A DNA stretch of 64,000 nucleotides from Lacibacter sp. H407 (GCF_037892605.1 NZ_JBBKTU010000001.1:310001-374000); one strand, 5' to 3'. Shown: positions 9,565-18,983, numbered from the stretch's first letter. Notes: generated by a model not told the origin, from the sequence alone. Numbers and translations are program-made.

Positions 9565-10971
9565 TTAGAAAATGACATGGGAAAAACCGAAATTGAAATT
9601 GCCTGTTACAATATTTTTATTATAAACAGGCATCGAGAGTATATTATCCCTGAACTCTGTGTAGTAGTAATTAATATCTGCATTAAGGAATAGTCTTGTA
9701 CGGAAATTAATAAAGTAGTCAGCCGAGAATCGCAAACCCGGAACAAGCGAAAAATATGAATGTCGGCCTATTGCGATATTTTGTTGCCTATAAACAGCAT
9801 CAAAGCTCAGGCCTCCATTTACAATCGTCCGGTTTGTTGGGAAATAGCCAACCCCATAAAAAGAGTTGAACGATAACTGCGGGTATGTTTCAAATTGTTC
9901 AAACTCCAATGGACCGGAAATCGATTCACTTTTTCTAGTATCTCTCTTAAAAGTTTGTCTGAAACGAATTGACGCAGAAGCAACCCGCTGCCACTGCAGT
10001 GTTATTGGCTTTTGGTGCTCAATTCCTATTTCCGGTTCATAAAAATATTCGATCTGCTTCGTATCATCCTTATAAGGAAATGAAGTTGAGTCTGTCAGTC
10101 TCACTCCGGCAATAATGAAACTAATCCCGGGCTTTAGTTGTGCATAGATTCTTGTACCACTTAACCGTCCGGGATTGAATGCAAGCAACCAGTTATCATT
10201 CACTGTTGTAAAGTAGGCAATCGATGGGGTCTTTACCAACTGTTTACTTTGTAAAAAAGAATCGATACGTGTCAATTCATAGATTAGTCGTTTGCGATCA
10301 TCAAACACACGACGGTTGTTAATGTCAGTGATCAACACAGCTAGTTCATATTCCGTTGCAGCATCCGGCAGACGATCAAGCAGCCCCATTTTCTGCAGGT
10401 CGTTTATAATGAACTTTGCCATCTGAGCATCCTGCACATTTTCCAAACGTCCTTTTCCAACACCAAGTATCAGCATATTGGAAACCGTATTATTTTTTGA
10501 TTTATAATCCACGAATTGTGAACTACTCTTTTGATTTGCGCTTGAAGCCCCCAGCTCATTTCCCACCTCAAAAAACAAATTTCTGCTGTTAAAAAAACGA
10601 TCCATCCTGCGCCAGTCAGCATCAATTCTAAGTTGCCGGTTACGTTCTGTCACCACACCACCATTGTCGTTTTTAACAAAATTGAATACCGGGTTAAAAC
10701 TAATTGTGGAAATGTGTTGACGCTTATCGGTACTGATTATCCGGTAATAATTGATGACGGAATTGGAGTTAAATTGGTTTCCCTTAACATCCGTTCGAGT
10801 ACCCCCTTTCCCATCATATAAACTTCCGGATGCGTTGAAATTTAGCAGTAATGCTTTAAACCCAGGTGTGCGGTATTTGTAATCCTTCAATTGAAAACTA
10901 CTGTCTTGACTTTTAGAAACAAAAGGGAGTATAAATAGGAAAATTGTAACGAGAAGTATAAGTTGCTTCAT
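9565..10971 (-). CDS. Secreted or outer-membrane beta-rich protein of unknown function
   Basis: 468 residues from the ATG at 10971. An in-frame codon 21 triplets earlier would only add a stretch before the evident signal peptide MKQLILLVTIFLFILPFVSKSQ, so the later start is preferred. After the signal peptide the chain is rich in alternating hydrophobic and aromatic residues and ends in an amphipathic strand (FNFGFSHVIF), as in outer-membrane beta barrels. A helical segment near 170-250 interrupts it. I do not recognise the family. It precedes glpK on the same strand by 36 bp, but nothing in it suggests a glycerol role. Confidence 0.7.
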   Translation of the reverse strand: MKQLILLVTIFLFILPFVSKSQDSSFQLKDYKYRTPGFKALLLNFNASGSLYDGKGGTRTDVKGNQFNSNSVINYYRIISTDKRQHISTISFNPVFNFVKNDNGGVVTERNRQLRIDADWRRMDRFFNSRNLFFEVGNELGASSANQKSSSQFVDYKSKNNTVSNMLILGVGKGRLENVQDAQMAKFIINDLQKMGLLDRLPDAATEYELAVLITDINNRRVFDDRKRLIYELTRIDSFLQSKQLVKTPSIAYFTTVNDNWLLAFNPGRLSGTRIYAQLKPGISFIIAGVRLTDSTSFPYKDDTKQIEYFYEPEIGIEHQKPITLQWQRVASASIRFRQTFKRDTRKSESISGPLEFEQFETYPQLSFNSFYGVGYFPTNRTIVNGGLSFDAVYRQQNIAIGRHSYFSLVPGLRFSADYFINFRTRLFLNADINYYYTEFRDNILSMPVYNKNIVTGNFNFGFSHVIF

Positions 10972-11087
10972 AAGTAGTAGGTTTAGTAGTTCAAAAATAA
11001 ACGTAGCCGCTTCTTTCACCAGCAAATAAATCATAAATAAAACAAAATATCCTGTTAAGAAAGTTCAGCTAAATTTGATACTCCATT

Positions 11088-12248
11088 ATGCAAACAATTG
11101 AAGTTATTGACAGGCGATCGGCAAAAGAATTTTTACAGGTTGCTATAGAAATATATAAACATGATGCCAACTGGATCCGTCCGTTGGATAAGGATATTGA
11201 ACAGGTATTTGATGAAAAGAAAAACAAAGCTTATCGCCATGGTGAAGTGATCCGTTGGGTATTAAAAAATGCTGATGGCAAATTAATTGGACGCATTGCT
11301 GCATTCGTCAACAAGAAATACAAATCGAAAGGTGACGATGTACCCGTTGGCGGTATTGGTTTTTTCGAATGCATCAACGATCAAAACGCAGCGAACTTAT
11401 TATTCGATACAGCTAAGAACTGGTTGCAAAGCAAAGGAATGGAAGCCATGGATGGCCCTATCAACTTTGGTGAGCGTGACCGCTGGTGGGGTTTGCAGGT
11501 AGAGGGTTTTCAGCAGCCACTGTATTGCATGAATTATAATCTTCCTTACTATCAACAGTTATTTGAGAACTACGGGTTTCAATTATTCTTCAATCAATAT
11601 TGCTATTCGCTGAAAGTAAAGGATAAACTGGATCAAAAATTTTATGAACGTCATGATCGCCTGGCAAAAGATCCCAACTACAAAGCCGTTCACATTAAAG
11701 TGAATCAACTCGAAAAATTTGCAAAAGATTTTTGTACGGTTTATAACAAAGCATGGGCTGGTCATGCAGGGCTTAAGCAGATGGAAGAAAAAACAGCCAT
11801 GGCCATGTTCAATGCGATGAAACCGGTGATGGATGAACGCATTTGCTGGTTTACCTATTATAACAATGAACCGGTTGCTGTGTGGTTGAACTTACCCGAC
11901 CTCAATCAATGGTTCATGGAATTAAACGGGCGTTTCGATCTTTGGAGTAAACTCAAATTTCTTTGGGTAAAAGCAACCAAGCGGAATAAAAAATTCACGG
12001 GCATCATCTTCGGTATTGTGCCCGAGCATCAGCACAAAGGTGTGGATGCGTTCATGATCATTGAAGCGGCGAAAGTGATACAAGCCCCCATGTTATATGA
12101 TGATTATGAAATGCAATGGATCGGCGATTTTAATCCACGTATGATGAATGTGGCTGCCAGCCTGGGCACACATATCAGCCGTCGGTTAATTACCTATCGC
12201 TTTTTGTTTGACAGGAAGAAAGAATTTAAACGGCATCCGGTGTTGTAA
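11088..12248 (+). CDS. GNAT-like acyltransferase fold protein, function unknown
   Basis: 386 residues with no signal peptide. It resembles a large GNAT-related family common in Bacteroidota: an N-terminal half with ANWIRPLDKDI and the segment GFFECINDQNAANLLFDTA, the motif DGPINFGERDRWWGLQVEGF at about 120-139, and a C-terminal half ending in a GNAT-like fold with HKGVDAFMIIEAAKVI. No classic acetyl-CoA loop (Q/RxxGxG/A) is clear, so catalysis is uncertain. It begins divergently from the preceding gene and is followed after 21 bp by the membrane protein pair. Confidence 0.65.
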   Translation: MQTIEVIDRRSAKEFLQVAIEIYKHDANWIRPLDKDIEQVFDEKKNKAYRHGEVIRWVLKNADGKLIGRIAAFVNKKYKSKGDDVPVGGIGFFECINDQNAANLLFDTAKNWLQSKGMEAMDGPINFGERDRWWGLQVEGFQQPLYCMNYNLPYYQQLFENYGFQLFFNQYCYSLKVKDKLDQKFYERHDRLAKDPNYKAVHIKVNQLEKFAKDFCTVYNKAWAGHAGLKQMEEKTAMAMFNAMKPVMDERICWFTYYNNEPVAVWLNLPDLNQWFMELNGRFDLWSKLKFLWVKATKRNKKFTGIIFGIVPEHQHKGVDAFMIIEAAKVIQAPMLYDDYEMQWIGDFNPRMMNVAASLGTHISRRLITYRFLFDRKKEFKRHPVL

Positions 12249-12269
12249 AAAATTCTTATCATTACTGTC

Positions 12270-13250
12270 ATGAATACCCGGCTATTCGAACAAATCCACA
12301 CGGAAGGTCTTCTTTCTGACAGCTCGTTTGAACAAATAAAGAACGCTTCAAACAATAAAACGATTTCCCTGCATTGGGATATCCGCACGCTTCTATACTT
12401 GGGTGTATTGCTTTTAAGTGGCGGACTTGGTATCCTCATTTATAAAAATATTGATACCATTGGTCATCAAGCCATTTTAGTTTTCATTGCATTAATCTGT
12501 GCATCTGCCTTTTTTTATTGTTTTAAAACAAAACTCCCTTTTGCGTTATCTAAAGTAGAATCGCCCAATGTTTATTTTGATTATGTTTTGCTCCTTGCCT
12601 GTTTAACCTTTTTGAGTTTTATTGCTTACCTGCAATTTCAATACAATGTTTTTGGAACAAAATATGGACTGGCTACTTTTTTACCAATGCTCGTCTTATT
12701 CTTCTCTGCCTATTTTTTTGATCACCTTGGTATACTCAGTTTGGCTATTACCAACTTAGCCGCATGGATCGGAATAACCGTTACACCGTCACAATTACTA
12801 AAGACAAATGATTTTAACAGCAGCACCATTATTTACACAAGTTTGTTTCTTGGAGCTTTTCTTGTTGCGTTAGCTTTTATTTCAAAAATGAAAGCATTTA
12901 AACCGCATTTTGAATTTATCTATGCCAACTTTGGCACCCACCTTCTTTTTATTTCCTGCCTTGCAGCAATGTTCCGTTTCGATAATGTGTACCTGCTCTG
13001 GTTTCTGCTACTGATCGCATTGGCTTTCTTTTTCTATACAAGATCAATACAAAACAAATCATTCTATTTTTTAGTAGCTACTACCTTATATACTTATATT
13101 GGTATGGGCTACGTAGTTATTCAACTGATCGATTCGGTTGGGAGATTTGGACTGAGCTCCATCTATATTGGATTACTTTATTTTATTTCGTCAGGAATTG
13201 GTCTTGTTTTATTCCTGATCCGATCGAACCGTAAAATAAAAGCAGCATGA
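12270..13250 (+). CDS. DUF2157-type multi-pass membrane protein
   Basis: 326 residues. A cytoplasmic N-terminal segment of about 35 residues leads into about ten hydrophobic segments, beginning LHWDIRTLLYLGVLLLSGG, which resembles DUF2157 proteins. Its role is unknown. Its last four bases ATGA (13247-13250) are shared with the start of the next gene, so the two are probably translationally coupled and act together. Confidence 0.65.
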   Translation: MNTRLFEQIHTEGLLSDSSFEQIKNASNNKTISLHWDIRTLLYLGVLLLSGGLGILIYKNIDTIGHQAILVFIALICASAFFYCFKTKLPFALSKVESPNVYFDYVLLLACLTFLSFIAYLQFQYNVFGTKYGLATFLPMLVLFFSAYFFDHLGILSLAITNLAAWIGITVTPSQLLKTNDFNSSTIIYTSLFLGAFLVALAFISKMKAFKPHFEFIYANFGTHLLFISCLAAMFRFDNVYLLWFLLLIALAFFFYTRSIQNKSFYFLVATTLYTYIGMGYVVIQLIDSVGRFGLSSIYIGLLYFISSGIGLVLFLIRSNRKIKAA

Positions 13251-14401
13251 TCGCTTATAACAAAACATCGCTGCACAATAACGATGTGCGCAAGCAAGCA
13301 ACGGCTGCCTTCGAAAACAATCTGCTCAGCGCTGAGGAATTGCAGCAGATCAAAGAAAAATACCCGGTACAATTTTATACACCGAACTTTTTTATCCGCA
13401 TCGGGCTGTTCATCTTAACCGGCATCATTGTTTCGTTTTCCTTCAGTCTTTTTTCGTTAGTCTTCATGAGTTCGGGTGAAAATGTATGGAAAGGGTTGTT
13501 GTTGTTCTTTTCACTACTTACCTATGCAGCATTGGAATTCATGATTGATAAAAACAATCATTATAAATCCGGAGTAGATGATGCATTGATGTGGAATTCT
13601 GCAGGTATGCTGTTGGGCAGCCTTATCCTCATCATTGATTCGGGTGCATTGACGAATTGTATTCTTACGTTCTTCATTTCGTTTTATTGTTCGGTCCGGT
13701 TTGCAGACAGGATCATGAGTGCAGTTGCGTATCTCAGCTTTCTGGCCATGCTCTTTTTTCTCTTTACAGATCATCTCGGAATTTCAAAAGCCGTCATCCC
13801 ATTTGTGCTCATGGCTGCTTCCGCAACCGTTTATTTTTTAATGAACCGACTAGAAAAAAAAGAAACCCTGAAAAACTATGAGCATTGCTTTACCGTCATC
13901 ATCATTTGTAGTTTGCTAAGCTTTTATGCAGCCGGAAATTATTATGTGGTGAGAGAAGTGAACAATGCCATGTTTCATTTAACCAGTGATGGTTCGTTGC
14001 CTTTCGGATGGTTGTTCTGGATATTGACGGTTCTCATCCCGCTCGTTTATATTGTCATCGGCATCCAAAAGAAAGATGTTATTTTTTTACGAATAGGAAT
14101 TCTGTTGATTGCCGCCATGATCTTTACGATCCGTTATTATCATTCTGTTGTTCCATTAGAAGTAGCAATGACAATCGCAGGAGCAGTTCTGCTTATTCTT
14201 TCCTATGCATTGATCAATTATTTAAAGCAACCAAAGTTTGGTTTTACTTATGCTGAGTTGAAGAGCAAACACAAAGATGAAAAATCGCTGATCGAATCAC
14301 TGGTAGTTGTTGAAACATTGGGGCAACAGGCAAAGCCGGCAGATACGACCAAATTTGGCGGCGGGAGTTTTGGCGGCGGAGGAGCTGGGGGAGAGTTTTG
14401 A
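13247..14401 (+). CDS. Multi-pass membrane protein with Gly-rich tail, partner of the preceding gene
   Basis: 384 residues. It has a soluble N-terminus with an EELQQIKEKYPVQFY segment like that of its neighbour, about nine to ten membrane segments, and a cytoplasmic C-terminal part of about 60 residues ending in the low-complexity tail FGGGSFGGGGAGGEF. Such glycine-rich tails occur on several unrelated bacterial membrane proteins, for example TPM-domain proteins, and may mediate assembly. The paired, overlapping arrangement and similar architecture suggest an ancient duplication or a two-subunit complex. Function unknown. Confidence 0.6.
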   Translation: MIAYNKTSLHNNDVRKQATAAFENNLLSAEELQQIKEKYPVQFYTPNFFIRIGLFILTGIIVSFSFSLFSLVFMSSGENVWKGLLLFFSLLTYAALEFMIDKNNHYKSGVDDALMWNSAGMLLGSLILIIDSGALTNCILTFFISFYCSVRFADRIMSAVAYLSFLAMLFFLFTDHLGISKAVIPFVLMAASATVYFLMNRLEKKETLKNYEHCFTVIIICSLLSFYAAGNYYVVREVNNAMFHLTSDGSLPFGWLFWILTVLIPLVYIVIGIQKKDVIFLRIGILLIAAMIFTIRYYHSVVPLEVAMTIAGAVLLILSYALINYLKQPKFGFTYAELKSKHKDEKSLIESLVVVETLGQQAKPADTTKFGGGSFGGGGAGGEF

Positions 14402-14405
14402 ATTT

Positions 14406-14675
14406 CTAAAAATTTCTTATAAAACGAACAAAAGTCCTGGTTGTCTGGCAATCTCCACCACCGATCACTTTTGTATTGCCGGGTCTGGCATCTTTTAAGG
14501 CATCGCCACAAAAAACAAGTTGATAAGTTCTCTTGCCCGCACAACTCCAATCAATACCGCTTCCCAAATAGTTTTTTTCATCAGTCACTTCCCATACCTC
14601 ACATTTTGGAGTATTTACTTTTACACAAGTAGCAAAAAAAAATGAAAGTCCGATTAATAATAAAGCCCTTTTCAT
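14406..14675 (-). CDS. Small putative lipoprotein
   Basis: 89 residues from the ATG at 14675; an upstream in-frame start would add 25 residues before the signal peptide and is less likely. MKRALLLIGLSFFFATC looks like a lipoprotein signal with the lipidated cysteine at 17, though FATC is a loose lipobox. The mature part has three more cysteines (in KCEVW, WSCAG and VFCGDA) and a fourth in GGDCQT, so two disulfides are possible in the periplasm. Family not recognised. It ends 4 bp from the convergent membrane protein gene. Its signal region contains a T9 run, a possible slippage or phase-variation site. Confidence 0.55.
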   Translation of the reverse strand: MKRALLLIGLSFFFATCVKVNTPKCEVWEVTDEKNYLGSGIDWSCAGKRTYQLVFCGDALKDARPGNTKVIGGGDCQTTRTFVRFIRNF

Positions 14676-14826
14676 ATAAGAAATTTTTAATCCATATGGC
14701 GGGATCAAAATGGCTCTATTAAAGTTAGTTAATGATGCCTGTAAATGCAAGTTCTTTACAATCCAGGGAAATGGACAGGGAACAAAAATGTATCCTCTGC
14801 TTTTTCCCTAAATTGCACCCGCAGTT

Positions 14827-16611
14827 ATGGATAAATTCATTGTTTCAGCACGGAAATACAGACCCCAAACCTTTAATACAGTTGTGGGGCAAACGCATAT
14901 CACCACCACACTCAAAAACGCCATCAGCCACAACCAGTTGGCACATGCCTTTTTGTTTTGCGGTCCGAGAGGTGTGGGCAAAACCACCTGTGCCCGTATT
15001 CTGGCAAAGACCATCAACTGCGAAAGCATTCAACCCAACGGTGAAGCATGTGATACATGTGTGAGTTGCCGCACGTTCAACGAAGGCACATCGCTCAACA
15101 TTCATGAACTCGATGCTGCCAGTAACAACTCGGTGGATGATATCCGTTCATTGATTGAGCAGGTTCGTTTTGCACCGCAGATGGGAAAATACAAAGTGTA
15201 CATCATCGATGAGGTACACATGCTTAGTTCCAGTGCCTTCAATGCATTTTTGAAAACATTGGAAGAGCCGCCCTCCTATGCCATTTTTATTTTAGCAACT
15301 ACGGAGAAACATAAAATTCTGCCCACCATTTTAAGCCGTTGCCAGATCTTCGATTTCAAACGCATCACCACCAACGATACCGTTGATCATTTGCAGGAGA
15401 TCGTTGACAAAGAAGAGATCAAAGCTGAGAAACCGGCCCTGCAGGTAATTGCTCAAAAAAGTGAAGGTTGTATGCGTGATGCACTCAGCATCATGGATAA
15501 GATCGTAAGTTTTACCAATGGCGAATTAACGTATCAGAATACATTGGAGCATCTGAATATTTTGGATGCAGATTATTTTTTCAAGTTGTTGGAAGCTATG
15601 CAGCAACAGCAATTAGCGGATGCGATGTTGTTGTTTGATGATATTAACCGCAAAGGTTTTGAAGGTGATATGGTGTTAAATGCCATGGCTGAATTCTTCC
15701 GCAACTTATTGGTGTGTAAAGATGAAAAGGTAGCCAACTTGCTGGAAGTGGTGGAAAGCTTTAAAGACAAATACACTTCTGCTTCTAAAAAAACGTCTGC
15801 TTCTTATATCATCAGTGCATTGAATGTATTGAACGAAGCAGAGATCAATTACAAACAGGCCCGTAACAAGCGCCTGCATGTTGAGTTGGCATTGATCAAA
15901 CTCACCTACCTGCAACAGGCACTCGATCTCACTGATAAAAAAAAAGTAGTTGATAAAGCAAAGGCTGTTCAGTTCCGTGCACTCAAGCCAATGGAAGTGA
16001 AGGAGCAGGCTGTAAGTACAGGGAACAAAGTTCAAGAATCAGGTACAGCGAAGTTGATCATCGAAGAACCCAAACCGAGCTACAGGGTTGAACAGCCGGC
16101 AACCTATACACAACAACCAACTACAGCAACAGCTGTTCCTAAACAAACGTCCACTACAGGTGTAAAAGGCGGATTGTCCAAACTCAGGGAAAAAATTGCA
16201 GCCGAGAGCAGCAAGACAGCCGACCAGCAAAAAGAAATGGATGCGGAGCAACTCAAAATTGCCTGGCAGGAATACATTCTCAAACTTCGCACGGCCAGCA
16301 AACATTCAGTGGTTTCCAATTTCGAAATGATGGAATGTCGCTTAAGATCGCCCCTTGATTTTGAAATTGTTTGCAACGGGAATATTCAGCTCGGTTTTCT
16401 GAAACAGGAAAAAACCGCTTTGCTCGAGCATATCCAGCATTTTTTCCATAACCCCGGCCTCAATATGCATGTTGATCTTATTGAAGCACCGGAAGATACA
16501 AATCCCGTCGAACGGCCTTTATCTACCAAAGAACAATTCATGAAAATGACGGAGAAATATCCGTTGGTAAAGGAATTGAAAGACCGCTTAGGGTTGGAAC
16601 TGGATTATTGA
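14827..16611 (+). CDS. dnaX: DNA polymerase III subunit gamma/tau
   Basis: 594 residues. Clamp-loader AAA+ marks: Walker A GPRGVGKT (46-53), zinc cysteines 65, 75, 78 and 81, Walker B IIDEVH (126-131), and the SRC sensor at 170-172. Domains I-III reach about residue 370. A lysine- and proline-rich linker follows, then a C-terminal domain (about 460-594) that in tau binds polymerase. Codons 371-373 are AAA AAA AAA, a run of nine A (15937-15945). Losing one A gives TAG at once; gaining one A, or a -1 ribosomal shift, gives TGA two codons later. A short gamma-like form of 373-375 residues is therefore predicted beside full-length tau. Confidence 0.96.
   Translation: MDKFIVSARKYRPQTFNTVVGQTHITTTLKNAISHNQLAHAFLFCGPRGVGKTTCARILAKTINCESIQPNGEACDTCVSCRTFNEGTSLNIHELDAASNNSVDDIRSLIEQVRFAPQMGKYKVYIIDEVHMLSSSAFNAFLKTLEEPPSYAIFILATTEKHKILPTILSRCQIFDFKRITTNDTVDHLQEIVDKEEIKAEKPALQVIAQKSEGCMRDALSIMDKIVSFTNGELTYQNTLEHLNILDADYFFKLLEAMQQQQLADAMLLFDDINRKGFEGDMVLNAMAEFFRNLLVCKDEKVANLLEVVESFKDKYTSASKKTSASYIISALNVLNEAEINYKQARNKRLHVELALIKLTYLQQALDLTDKKKVVDKAKAVQFRALKPMEVKEQAVSTGNKVQESGTAKLIIEEPKPSYRVEQPATYTQQPTTATAVPKQTSTTGVKGGLSKLREKIAAESSKTADQQKEMDAEQLKIAWQEYILKLRTASKHSVVSNFEMMECRLRSPLDFEIVCNGNIQLGFLKQEKTALLEHIQHFFHNPGLNMHVDLIEAPEDTNPVERPLSTKEQFMKMTEKYPLVKELKDRLGLELDY
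15937..15945 (+). promoter_or_regulatory. A9 slippage site in dnaX
   Basis: Nine consecutive A form three in-frame Lys codons at the predicted domain III/IV junction. The next bases, GTAGTTGA, put a stop just after the run in both other frames. Thermus thermophilus dnaX makes gamma by transcriptional slippage on a comparable A run, and E. coli uses ribosomal frameshifting on A-rich DNA. Use of this site here is inferred. Confidence 0.6.
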
Positions 16612-16615
16612 TTAC

Positions 16616-17077
16616 TCACAACTTCACAAATGTTATATCATAACGGAGGGGGCTGACAATGACCATCATGTTCCCGTTGATTGTGTACGTAGAAGGAGCA
16701 CACGGCGAAATTGATTGAAGATGACAGGCTCCCAATACAGTAAAAAATGCTGTACCTAATTGATCTTCTGCCACTTTTGTCATCATCCCCAATGAACCAA
16801 AAAGTATGCGGCCGGTAGCCGGCACCGTGTAAGTTCCACCTTCAAATAAATTCACTCTTGTTTTGCCACCGAACGACCCATCTTCCCGTAACGTAATTTG
16901 AATGCGCTCCTGTGTTCCTGCCGGATAGCTGATAGTTGATCCGGTACTTTTATCTTTTACCTCCGTTAACATCCAGGTACCTGTAAGGTCTGTTCTTTGT
17001 CCATTGTTTCCGCTTGATTCTCTTTTGCACGACACAATAAACACGACCAATATTGCTGATAGTAAAAAATAACGCAT
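16616..17077 (-). CDS. Putative lipoprotein, lipocalin-like
   Basis: 153 residues. The lipoprotein signal MRYFLLSAILVVFIVSC has its lipid cysteine at 17 (lipobox IVSC). The mature part begins with LTGTWMLTEVKDKSTG, a pattern shared by lipocalin-like and META-like lipoproteins of Bacteroidota, and then runs as short beta strands with one later Cys pair. The ligand and role are unknown. It ends 4 bp from the convergent dnaX stop, and lies alone in its orientation. Confidence 0.65.
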   Translation of the reverse strand: MRYFLLSAILVVFIVSCKRESSGNNGQRTDLTGTWMLTEVKDKSTGSTISYPAGTQERIQITLREDGSFGGKTRVNLFEGGTYTVPATGRILFGSLGMMTKVAEDQLGTAFFTVLGACHLQSISPCAPSTYTINGNMMVIVSPLRYDITFVKL

Positions 17078-17264
17078 ACCTGTTTTTTAAATCCTGACAT
17101 TAAAACTACCAAACCCGTTGCCTTTCTAAAAATTATTTTTTTATACTATTTCGGGTTGTTTCATGTCCTCCTAAAAACTAACAGTTATTGACCAGAAACC
17201 ACAGGTCGATATTTGCTCAAATTGCCTTAATTTCACGCCCTCATTACGACTAAAAATTGATCTT

Positions 17265-18920
17265 ATGGCTGAAGTGATTCGTATGCCCCTGTTAAGTGAT
17301 ACCATGACCGAGGGAAAAATAGTGAAATGGAACAAGCAGGTGGGCGATAAAGTTAAAAGCGACGATGTGCTTGCTGATGTGGAAACAGATAAAGCAACCA
17401 TGGAAGTGGTAGGCTATGCCGACGGTACATTACTCTATATTGGCGTGCCTGAAGGAAAGGCTGCACAAATCAATGAAATCATTGCAATTGTAGGAAAGGA
17501 AGGCGAAGATTATAAAAGCCTGATAACAGGTGGAACTGCTGCACCGGCACCTGCCGCTGCGGCAACTGAAACTACAGCCCCCGCTCCCGCAACTACTCCA
17601 TCTGCTCCTGCAGCTGCCGGTGTTGATGCTGATGCACTTGCTTCACAATTGGGTGTAACGGTTATCCGCATGCCACTGCTCAGCGATACCATGACGGAAG
17701 GGAAAATTGTTGCCTGGAATAAAAAGGTTGGCGATACGGTAAAAGCAGATGAAAGTCTTGCTGATGTTGAAACCGATAAAGCCACCATGGAAGTAGTTCC
17801 TTATGTTGACGGCACTGTTTTATACACAGGCGTTGAGGCAGGTTCGGCTGCCAAAATAAACGAAGTGATTGCCGTAATTGGAAAAGCAGGTACTGATGTG
17901 GCCGCTTTGGTAAATGCGTTTAAGAATCCGGGTGCGCCGGCTCAACCTCAAGCTGCAGGTACTGCTGCTCCGGCTGCCGCTCCTGCAACAGCTACATCAA
18001 TTGCTCCGGCTACATCTTCAAGCGAAAATGGTCGTGTAAAAGCTTCACCATTAGCAAAGAAAATTGCTGCTGATAAAGGCATTGATCTCCACGCTGTACA
18101 AGGCAGTGGCGATGGTGGCCGTATCATTAAAGCAGATATTGATAATTATAAACCGGCTGCCGCTATTGCAAGTGCTCCCGCAGCCAAAGCAGCAACTCCT
18201 TCTGCTCCTGTTATTGCCTTTACACCGGGTGCTGGCGAAGGATTTGTTGATACGCCAAATGGCAGCATGCGTAAAACCATTGCACGTCGCTTGGGCGAAA
18301 GCATGTTCACAGCTCCTCACTTCTATTTGAAAATGGAGTTGAACATGGATAACGCCATGGCAGCACGTGCACAAATGAATGCCATCAGCCCGGTGAAGAT
18401 CAGCTTCCAGGATATGATGATCAAAGCATGTGCAATGGCACTTCGCAAACATCCTGCAGTGAACTCTTCATGGATGGGCGAATTCATCCGCACTTACAAT
18501 CATATTCATATTGGCAGTGCTGTTGCAGTTGATCAGGGATTGATTGTTCCTGTATTCAAATTTGCAGATCAAAAAAGTTTAAGCCAGATCGCTGCTGAAG
18601 CAAATGGCTTATACGATAAAGCAAGAACAGGTAAACTGCAACCGCAGGAATTTACAGGCAACACATTTACGATCTCGAATTTAGGAATGATGGATATTGA
18701 AGATTTCACTGCCATCATCAATCCTCCCGACAGTTGTATTCTTGCTGTTGGCCGAATTAAAGAGATCGTTATTAAGAAAGCGGATGGCAGCTTCGGTACA
18801 ACCAATGTGATGAAAGTAACCTTGAGTTGCGATCACCGCAGTGTGGATGGTGCCGTGGGTGCAAGCTTCTTACAAACACTCAAAAAGTATATTGAGAATC
18901 CTGTTACCATGTTGGTATAA
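17265..18920 (+). CDS. pdhC: Pyruvate dehydrogenase E2, dihydrolipoamide acetyltransferase
   Basis: 551 residues. There are two lipoyl domains, at 1-80 and 132-212, with lipoyl lysines Lys43 and Lys172 in DVETDKATMEVV. Ala/Pro/Thr-rich linkers follow each. The E3/E1-binding domain is near 254-292 (ASPLAKKIAADKGIDLHAVQ). The catalytic acetyltransferase domain fills the rest, with the active-site motif DHRSVDGAVG. It transfers the acetyl group from E1 to CoA. No E1 or E3 genes are adjacent; Bacteroidota often keep them elsewhere. The two lipoyl domains are very similar to each other, which points to internal duplication. A terminator follows at 18948. Confidence 0.94.
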   Translation: MAEVIRMPLLSDTMTEGKIVKWNKQVGDKVKSDDVLADVETDKATMEVVGYADGTLLYIGVPEGKAAQINEIIAIVGKEGEDYKSLITGGTAAPAPAAAATETTAPAPATTPSAPAAAGVDADALASQLGVTVIRMPLLSDTMTEGKIVAWNKKVGDTVKADESLADVETDKATMEVVPYVDGTVLYTGVEAGSAAKINEVIAVIGKAGTDVAALVNAFKNPGAPAQPQAAGTAAPAAAPATATSIAPATSSSENGRVKASPLAKKIAADKGIDLHAVQGSGDGGRIIKADIDNYKPAAAIASAPAAKAATPSAPVIAFTPGAGEGFVDTPNGSMRKTIARRLGESMFTAPHFYLKMELNMDNAMAARAQMNAISPVKISFQDMMIKACAMALRKHPAVNSSWMGEFIRTYNHIHIGSAVAVDQGLIVPVFKFADQKSLSQIAAEANGLYDKARTGKLQPQEFTGNTFTISNLGMMDIEDFTAIINPPDSCILAVGRIKEIVIKKADGSFGTTNVMKVTLSCDHRSVDGAVGASFLQTLKKYIENPVTMLV

Positions 18921-18947
18921 GTAACAAGTTCTTTTATTGAAAAATTT

Positions 18948-18976
18948 ATCCCGCTTTAATGGCGGGATTTTTTTTG
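18948..18976 (+). terminator. Intrinsic terminator after pdhC
   Basis: ATCCCGC and GCGGGAT form a 7-bp stem around a 7-base loop, followed by a T tract. It lies 28 bp after the pdhC stop. Confidence 0.85.
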
Positions 18977-18983
18977 TTGATGC

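Noticed and set aside
14641-14660. T9 run in the small lipoprotein signal region as a phase-variation switch
   Set aside because: The frame is intact and the window holds other A8-A9 runs; without strain comparison there is no support beyond mention.
18064-18330. Second-frame product rich in Leu inside pdhC
   Set aside because: It is a by-product of the Ala/Pro-rich linker codons in pdhC and has no independent signals.
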